Below are positions 57,945 to 64,000 of a DNA stretch of 64,000 nucleotides, one piece after another. Location of the stretch: NCBI RefSeq assembly GCF_029227915.1, contig NC_079876.1, positions 36,501,828 through 36,565,827 on the forward strand, given 5' to 3'. The DNA comes from Hydractinia symbiolongicarpus (lineage: Eukaryota; Cnidaria; Hydrozoa; Anthoathecata; Hydractiniidae). The position numbers and the translations under genes are program-made. The notes beneath the pieces were generated by a model that worked only from the letters and a program-made list of their open reading frames with translations, made no database searches and was not told the DNA's origin. Positions within the stretch are counted from its first letter, which is position 1, and every line of letters starts with the position of its first letter.

Positions 57945-58300
57945 CATAAAAAGTTTTTAGGAAAATAATAAAAGATGTAGCTACCTAGCTAACTGCATTT
58001 AGCAAAAGAATTATTGCTTGAGAATCTTGTTGTAACCAAACTGCATTTTATACTTTCACTTTTTAAGGAGCTAGCTAAATAGTCACAGCCTCAACATAAA
58101 AATAAATGTTGGCTAGGATAAAAAGGTCTAATAACAAACAGAATAACAATAAGTTAGGTTCTAGCTAAGCTAGCTAACCTTCAAAATCTTCGTTCCTAGC
58201 CAAAAATCCTAAAACTGGTGCATTTAAGATCTTTATGTGGCTAAAAAACGTGACAATATATTTATCCTAACATTGAAAAGAAAAATATTACAAAAATATA
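57945..58300 (+). repeat. Dispersed repeat family C, copy 2
   Basis: Inverted partner of 44790-45160. It contains several CTAGCTAGC/GCTAGCTAA palindromes. The stretch just upstream (57690-57945) also matches, in inverse orientation, the repeat at 45185-45665, so the two loci share about 600 bases of a single larger element. Confidence 0.6.
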
Positions 58301-58359
58301 AAGCTTTTAGAAGATAAAAAAGTCAAACGAACCTTATAGCTTGACCATACACGACCATT

Positions 58360-58545
58360 TTTAAAATAAAAATGGCCTTCGTTCATTCAGCCGCGAAAAT
58401 CTTGGATTGTTTTTTTAAGAATCAAAATAGCCTTCTTTCATTCAGCTGCGAAAATATATTGAATTGTTTTTTAAGCGATAATCTTGGATTCTTTCTGGTC
58501 GCAAAAATCTTGAATTGTTTTTTTTAAAGAATCAGGCGTCGTGAT
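58360..58545 (+). repeat. Degenerate tandem repeat, unit about 60-70 bp
   Basis: Three to four units with GCGAAAATCTTGGATTGTTT, GAATCAAAATAGCCTTC, TTCATTCAGC.GCGAAAAT and CGCAAAAATCTTGAATTG. Units vary in length and are partly truncated. Confidence 0.65.
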
Positions 58546-58574
58546 TAGTATACTACGCTCGAGCGGTGAAAACA

Positions 58575-58705
58575 AAATGGAAAAAATATATCGCATTTGG
58601 TATTGGTGCCCATTTTAAAATTTTAGTGTTTCCGTTGCGGGATGCAGCTTTCGCGGAAACACAGACAGACAGACGACGGATATTATTAAAGAGACGAGAT
58701 ATTGT
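58575..58705 (+). repeat. Dispersed repeat family B copy, 5' truncated
   Basis: Shares ATATATCGCATTTGGTATT, GTGTTTCCG and a tail of ACAGACAGACAGACGACGGA followed by TATTATTAAAGAGACG with the copies at 57180 and 32565. It lacks the CCCGTGG head. Confidence 0.55.
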
Positions 58706-58941
58706 TGCCCCTGTTTCCTCATAATCGTCATAATTATTGCTTTGTGGTGGTCTTGTCCGGCTCATGCTGACAATGAGAAAACATTAACATGAAAAAAATA
58801 TTTTTTCATTTTTCTTTGAACTGGCTGGGAGAAGGAAAAATAATATTAATTGAAATAACTTTAAAAAAAATAATAATAACCATATCACTATCTTCTATCT
58901 TCCTCTGATGACTCAACGAACCTCAGCGCCTCTTTTATATT

Positions 58942-59965
58942 ACACTAGTCGATAATGGGAAAATCCACCTACGAAGGACAATAATAGAATAAAATATAGG
59001 TTGTTTTAGAAGTTTTGCTGACGTCAACAGTGCATGTACAAAATATATTTTAAAGAAAATTTTTAACTCGCTGCCTGTAATACGTAGAGCTTAAAATGCC
59101 GATGAAAAAAAATTTATAGAATTATGTGCTTTTGATGAACTGATAAGAAGATAGATCTTGAAACGGTGATCAAGAAAATGGTCCTAATTTGGTCCCTGGT
59201 AGTTCCTAGTCACCCACGTAGGACATGACGTACGTTATTTTCACTGATTTCCAAGTTATTTCGTGTTTAAATTAAAAGTGCAATGCAACTATTTCATCAA
59301 TCTTAATATACTTTTTTTAACGTTACTATTGTTTTAGCGTCAAAGATTAGGAACTTACGATACATTTTTTTATAGACTTTGTTAAAAAGAATCACAGACT
59401 GACAGGCGGAAGCTTTATATTATTATAAAAGGCTAGTCAATAAGAGCAGTGGAAAAATCCAATTAGGTAAAAAAAGATACAATGGAAAAATATATCAGTT
59501 GGATTCTGATGGCGTCTGTAGGGAACCGTCAATACACACAAATGCTTTCCAAAAATACTTAAACAGATACAAGAGTTTAAAAATCGTGAGATTTAAAATT
59601 TTGGGTGAAAAGTAGAAATAGTTTGATTTGGTAATTTTATATTTTGTGATCAGCATTTGTTAAGGAAGATGAAATGTACGATTATGGAGAAAAAATACAT
59701 CTTTTGTGTATCTAGTATAACTAGATCGTAACCCTGAAAGATGTCGATTTTTTTATATTTTAAACTGGTTTAGGAGAGGTTAATATATGACCAAAATGAT
59801 CGATTCTAAGGGGATTTAGTACGAATATATTATTAAAAACAGAAAAATCGATGTAAAATGTGTATTCTCAATTTACATGTTGTTTCTACGTTTTGCCCTG
59901 CATTGTTCGTTGAGTTAGTATCTAGTGACGAGCTTGGAGCATTAATTCTACTGGTAATTGCGGGT
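58942..59965 (+). repeat. Dispersed repeat family A copy with nested insertion
   Basis: Head ACTAGTCGATAATGGGAAAA then TCCACCTACGAAGGAC, followed by TTTTGCTGACGTCAACAGTG. The body matches 38057-38470, except that about 310 bases (59215-59528) have no counterpart there. That extra part contains GGCTAGTCAATAAGAGCAGT and GGAAAAATCCAATTAGG, a second degraded family A head, so one element probably inserted into another. Confidence 0.55.
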
Positions 59966-60189
59966 GATTTTGAAGAGGGATTAAAATAAAATCACTGATC
60001 AGCTTTTAATTAATTTTGTCATTACATCTGTATATCGCGAGAATTAGTTATTTTTTTTGAAATGTTCTGGAATTTAAAAATTCTATTAATCTTAGGTTTA
60101 ATAATAACATTATAACACAATTAAGGTATCGTCAGCTCTTATGCCATAGTGTTAATACTACCATTACTACGCTAAGACGCTACGATAAT

Positions 60190-60440
60190 ATCTTAAAACT
60201 AGTCGATTAGGCCCGTGGAAAAATCCACTTAGGCAGAAAAACAATAAAGAACTTAGGCGAGAGAACAATGAAAAAGATACTTTTTGCTTTTATTGTATGA
60301 AAACTGAAGTGCTATTTAAAGTAACGTATAACATCGTGTACTTTTGACAAAAATTATTGACGTCACCAATGCATGTTTAAAAATTTTTGCAGATAATAAA
60401 ATACTTTACTTTTTTGTTTTTTGTACAGTAATGTGAAATA
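60190..60440 (+). repeat. Dispersed repeat family A copy (best head)
   Basis: AACTAGTCGATTAGGCCCGT then GGAAAAATCCACTTAGGC. Downstream are GACAAAAATTATTGACGTCA and CAATGCATG, in the positions of the GACGTCA block in other copies. The right boundary is not defined. Confidence 0.55.
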
Positions 60441-61148
60441 ATGGCATTGTACCTCTGCTGTTCTTTTGAGTTTGACCAGTATCAATAAATCTTTGATGGA
60501 TTTGTGTAACATGCTATGCCCTGACTTTTAGTTCATGAATTATCTCGATTAAAAGGAAATAATCCACTTAACAAAGCGCGCCACGGGAAGGCAAGTCATG
60601 GGGCTTTGCGCTTCAACCTAAAAAGAAGTAAAAAGCATGTAAGACATGTATCAAATGTATTAACAAAATAATCCATGCGATTTAAAAAAAAAGTATATAG
60701 CTCAAACACAAAAAGGGTGTTTGTTATAAAATGGTATATTAAAAGGACAGTTGTTAAAGTAAAGTTTTAGGCAACATGATAAATTCTAGTAGCTGGCGGG
60801 TCCTCAATACTGGTAAAAGGGAAAATAACTGAACTGAATGTATTTTGATGTATTTTATTGTAACATCATAACAAAAAAATAACTTAAAAAGAAACTACTC
60901 TGAGGTATCGACGATCAGCAACACTGAAATAATAACACAGGGATGGAATTGATAAAAATAGAGTGTACAGTGTTATAAACATGTTTTGCAAATCCACTGT
61001 TTGTGAACATTTAAACATTAAATAGACAAAAAAAAGCTTGCATGATAAAATAAGTAATTGCGTAAATGTGTAGAAATATTGGATACCCCAGAGTAATAAC
61101 TAACATCAAAATATACTTGGTCAAAAACTGTAAGAAATATAATCTTAA

Positions 61149-61232
61149 TTAATAATTTAATAAATAATTTAAATAAATAAATAGAAAGATTAATAATTTA
61201 ATAAATAATTTAAATAAATGAATAGAAAGATT
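61149..61232 (+). repeat. 41-bp direct duplication
   Basis: TTAATAATTTAATAAATAAT with ATAGAAAGAT occurs at 61149 and 61190, just beyond the stop codon of the microexon gene, that is in its 3' flank. Confidence 0.85.
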
Positions 61233-61258
61233 TTTTTTGGTTTATTATAATTATTGGT

Positions 61259-62148
61259 TTATTTATTAAATGTACAATTGTTATATTGGTTATGAATAGT
61301 ATGTGTGCGTCGATGTTTATGCTTTTGTTGACGTTTCTTTGACTGGTTCCAATTAAAATTGGCTAAATCCTGACCCCCATGCGCTTTCCACCATTTGAAT
61401 GATTTTGTGGACAGGGGGCCAGGATGCTTCTTTCTATACTCCTCATAAGCTGAATACGTCAAAACTAAATAACAAACAAAAACAAAACAGATAAGAAAAA
61501 AATAAAATAAAATAATTTTATAATAATACCAAAACTGTGTCCAATAATAAAAAATGTTGCTCCATCTAAACGCTATTTATTATCTACAAAATACTCACCC
61601 TCCATTTTTTTAACCTTTTTTTCTTTACTATCTAGAAGTAAAAATATTTTTGTTATGAAAATATGGAGGGAAAAAGATATTTAAAAGTTGGATGGAGAAG
61701 TACTAAAACAGGATATACCATGCGCAACCTCGACTTTTTCACCTTCTAGAAATTAAAATATTAAAAACAATAAGAAGTTAGTATTAATGGCAATGTTAAT
61801 ACTGATTCTGTAGCTCGGTGTTTGAGAAAATTTTAAAATGTAAAAAAAAGAAGTACCCTGCGTTTCCTGAACTTGTTCACCTTCTAAAGAAAGTGAAAAA
61901 AATTATCAATAAGAACTAATTACAAAATAGAAGTATACTCCCTGTTTGGTTTATGTGTCCATGAGTGTGTAAGTGTATGAAATATTTGTGCTTGTATACT
62001 CCCTGTTTGTTTATGTGTCCATGAGTGTGTAAGTGTATGAAATATTTGTGCTTGTTGTTATTATGTCTAAATAGTAATGACAAAAATAATATAAGGGCAA
62101 TAACAAAATAAATTTCAAATAAATAAAGCTATGTCAAATACCTGACAT
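61259..62148 (-). CDS. Small gene with three microexons, unknown product
   Basis: Five exons on the minus strand: 62148-62142 (ATGTCAG), 61883-61857, 61745-61719, 61631-61599 and 61464-61259 (TAA). Introns are GT..AG with acceptors ATTTCTAG, TCTTTAG, CTTCTAG and GTTATTTAG. Every internal exon is symmetric phase 1 (27, 27 and 33 nt); they encode EGEQVQETQ, EGEKVEVAH and DSKEKKVKKME. The last exon reads LTYSAYEEYRKKHPGPLS, KSFKWWKAHGGQDLANFNW and a His/Lys/Arg-rich tail. The total is 99 residues starting MSEGE. Other phases hit TTTTGA at the start of the last exon, which supports this one. The first two microexons are duplicates. The acidic start and basic end could suit a nucleic-acid-binding protein, but no family is recognised. 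Start choice: ATG in GAAAATGTCAG, with the splice donor after it. Confidence 0.6.
61934..62058 (+). repeat. 61-bp direct duplication in intron 1 of the microexon gene
   Basis: TATACTCCCTGTTTG, TTTATGTGTCCATGAGTGTG and AAATATTTGTGCTTG occur at 61934 and again at 61995 with one base difference. It is very recent. Confidence 0.9.
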
Positions 62149-62430
62149 TTTCTTTTCCGGCGTTTAAAGCAGGCTTTGTTCTTCAATATCCATTTTTATT
62201 AATAATAAATTTATTAGTAACAGCTAAAGGAAAATATTAAAAACTAATTGAATTTTACTGCAGTAATGGTTCAGTAGCAACTGTTGTGTCCACGACCAGG
62301 AATAACAATAACAGATATTTTAGAAAGAATAGTCTAAAAATAACATTGGGAATGGTAAAGTAAAATTGAAATTTCATTGTAAAATGTGCCTTGGCTTTTA
62401 GTTCATGATTAGCATATGTAACGCAACTAC

Positions 62431-62501
62431 CTCTTTAAAAATATTTGTGTGAGTTTTAGTATCGGCTGAATCGTTGCCAAAAGTATTTGAATTCGGTATA
62501 T
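62431..62501 (-). other. Possible additional upstream exon of the microexon gene
   Basis: Seventy-one bases lie between the pyrimidine-rich acceptor TTTTTTTACCAG and the donor AAAGAG/GTAGTT. They are open in one phase: IPNSNTFGNDSADTKTHTNI then FKE. It begins in phase 1 like the microexons but ends in phase 0, and joining it to the ATGTCAG exon needs an unconvincing acceptor. It may be an alternative 5' exon or chance. Confidence 0.25.
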
Positions 62502-62509
62502 CTGGTAAA

Positions 62510-63225
62510 AAAATATTTTATTTTTACATAAGGAAGAAAAACATTGTTGAAAAGAGCAAATGGTTTTTTTTCTTTATGAGCATAACGAATTTAAGTTTAA
62601 TTTAAAATTCAGACGGATAATTAATACTTGTCTTGCCTTATTCAGGTTAGGGTCTGATTAATCACAGAAACATCTAACCTATATGCAATTATTATTTTCA
62701 AAGTAATTTAGAGCACATCACAACTATCACACAATAAGTAAGACTAGCTGTTTCCCGTGGAAGAATCCACTGTATTCTCATTTAATTTATGTAACAGATA
62801 TACGTCCATCAAAAAACAAACAATACAGCAGTGCGCATCTCACATCTGCATTATTATATAAATGAACAAAAAAATTAAAGGTGTTTAACAACTGCAGTAT
62901 ATATGTGACATTTACAATCTAAATCTACTAAAATTAATTGCTCTGACCATTCGACCAATGCGAAGATTATTCGGAAAGAAGTTTAAAAAAGCATTTCAAA
63001 ATACATCTCACCCATGAAATATAAATCACTCAAAACGTCACATACAAAAAATGTCAAACACAAATATCTCTCATTGTATATGTTATAATCAGTTAGTTTA
63101 TTGCAAACCCTGCCAAGTCCTGTGAAACAACAGCAATCAATCTATAAGTTAATTTTATGTCAATTTTTGCACCAAATTTGCAACACAAATACAAATTCTA
63201 AATAATAAATAAATAAATAATCTCT
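62510..63225. other. Gene-poor stretch, one family A/B-like fragment
   Basis: A degraded head CTAGCTGTTTCCCGTGG followed by AAGAATCCACTG is at 62743-62772. Nothing else is recognised. Confidence 0.4.
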
Positions 63226-63229
63226 TATC

Positions 63230-64000
63230 TTGGTCCTTCACATACCGACGGTCTCCAACAAAAGTTTAATCAAAATGTAAATAATGAGAGGTAGCGACAA
63301 AATCAAAGTTTGCAGATTTTAATTATTTTGGTACATATATCTACTGCATATGCCCTCTAAAACAATATTTTAATCCAAAATGCCAATGAAAAACAGTTTG
63401 CAACAAAAGTCAGTTATTTCGATGATACTGCACACACTCTTTCCCCACAAAAGCTTCACAAACTGTAAAAAAAAAGAATGGTAGTAGGGAGTGCCTCTGA
63501 TTCAACAAAAATCAGTTTTTTGACATTTTGCATGTTGTTAAATCTTACACAAAATTTCAAAAAACTACTATTTCACATTTAAATCGAGAAGGATCAGTCA
63601 TTTCGGTATATTGCACGGAGTCCTTCCCGATAAGAATTTATACAAAATATAGAAAAACAAAGCTTGCAAGGTGTAAAATCGAATTCTTCTTCTGTGTATA
63701 TATGGTCCTTCCTCGCAAAATTAACATAAAATGTCAAAAAGATTCAGATATAATATCTAACACAACAAAAATCAGTTCTATCAGTAATGTCATGCCATTG
63801 TCTTCCACAAAATGTTCCCCTTAAAGTTTCACAGACACAGCCTGTAAATTAAAAACAACTAAGATCAGGTATTTTGATACCATTTTGTCCCAAATAATTT
63901 ATATAAAATGTAAAAATTGAGTGGTAAAACAGAAATTTGCAAAATTCCATTATTTTATATGTATATATTGTATATTATATGCCTTCTACAACAATAAGTT
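63230..64000 (+). repeat. Strongly diverged tandem repeat, runs off the window
   Basis: Recurring blocks TGGTCCTTC, CCACAAAA.(G/T)TT, ATAAAATGT(C/A)AAAA, CAACAAAAATCAGTT, TTTCACA.AC and ATATGCC(C/T)TCTA(A/C)AACAAT appear in the same order two to four times (for example 63349 versus 63978, and 63508 versus 63762). Unit length is hard to set, perhaps about 250-300 bases with internal sub-repeats. No gene. Confidence 0.4.

Overview
This window looks like intergenic or repeat-rich chromosomal DNA from an animal, most likely a cnidarian and probably a hydrozoan. The evidence is a strongly AT-rich base composition, short introns with canonical GT..AG ends, no bacterial operon structure, and decayed retroelements of metazoan types. 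These are a jockey/CR1-like LINE, an R2-like LINE whose C-terminal CCHC plus nuclease module I associate with cnidarians and molluscs, and a DIRS-like element. The species assignment is inference. There is no rRNA, no credible intact tRNA gene, no CRISPR array and no long intact ORF.

Layout: 0.4-2.3 kb holds pieces of DNA transposons and a tRNA-like SINE head. At 3.76-4.40 kb lies a palindromic ACGTTG-rich array. From 4.4 to 17 kb the DNA is mostly featureless, apart from small duplications and a decayed protein-coding remnant at 13.3-13.9 kb. At 17.0-19.8 kb there is a 398-bp duplication, a 53-bp minisatellite and an A-rich tract. At 20.7-24.3 kb lies a dead jockey/CR1-like LINE on the minus strand. 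At 26.76-28.02 kb I assemble a minus-strand gene of eight exons, polyglutamine-rich, whose exon triplet is tandemly duplicated. Directly upstream of it, on the same strand, is a 92-bp minisatellite (29.04-29.63 kb) in which every unit carries a splice acceptor, an open 60-nt cassette and a splice donor.

From 31.9 to 48 kb there are dispersed repeats, a 300-bp duplication, two copies of a TTAA-flanked piggyBac-like MITE, Ig/FN3-like exon remnants, and a dead R2-like LINE at 40.1-42.65 kb. At 52.86-53.24 kb is an inverted pair of about 100-bp arms, each holding a hammerhead-ribozyme-like motif of the kind seen in Penelope-like elements. A dead DIRS-like element fills 54.3-56.1 kb. The right end (57-64 kb) is a mosaic of hydrozoan-type dispersed repeats. 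It also holds a small gene on the minus strand (61.26-62.15 kb) built from three microexons of 27, 27 and 33 nt and one larger terminal exon.

How things work together: the two spliced genes appear to be the only candidates for living host genes. All recognised retroelement copies carry several disabling lesions, including loss of catalytic aspartates in two of the three reverse transcriptases. Exon models were joined by eye from splice signals and reading phase; no transcript evidence was available.
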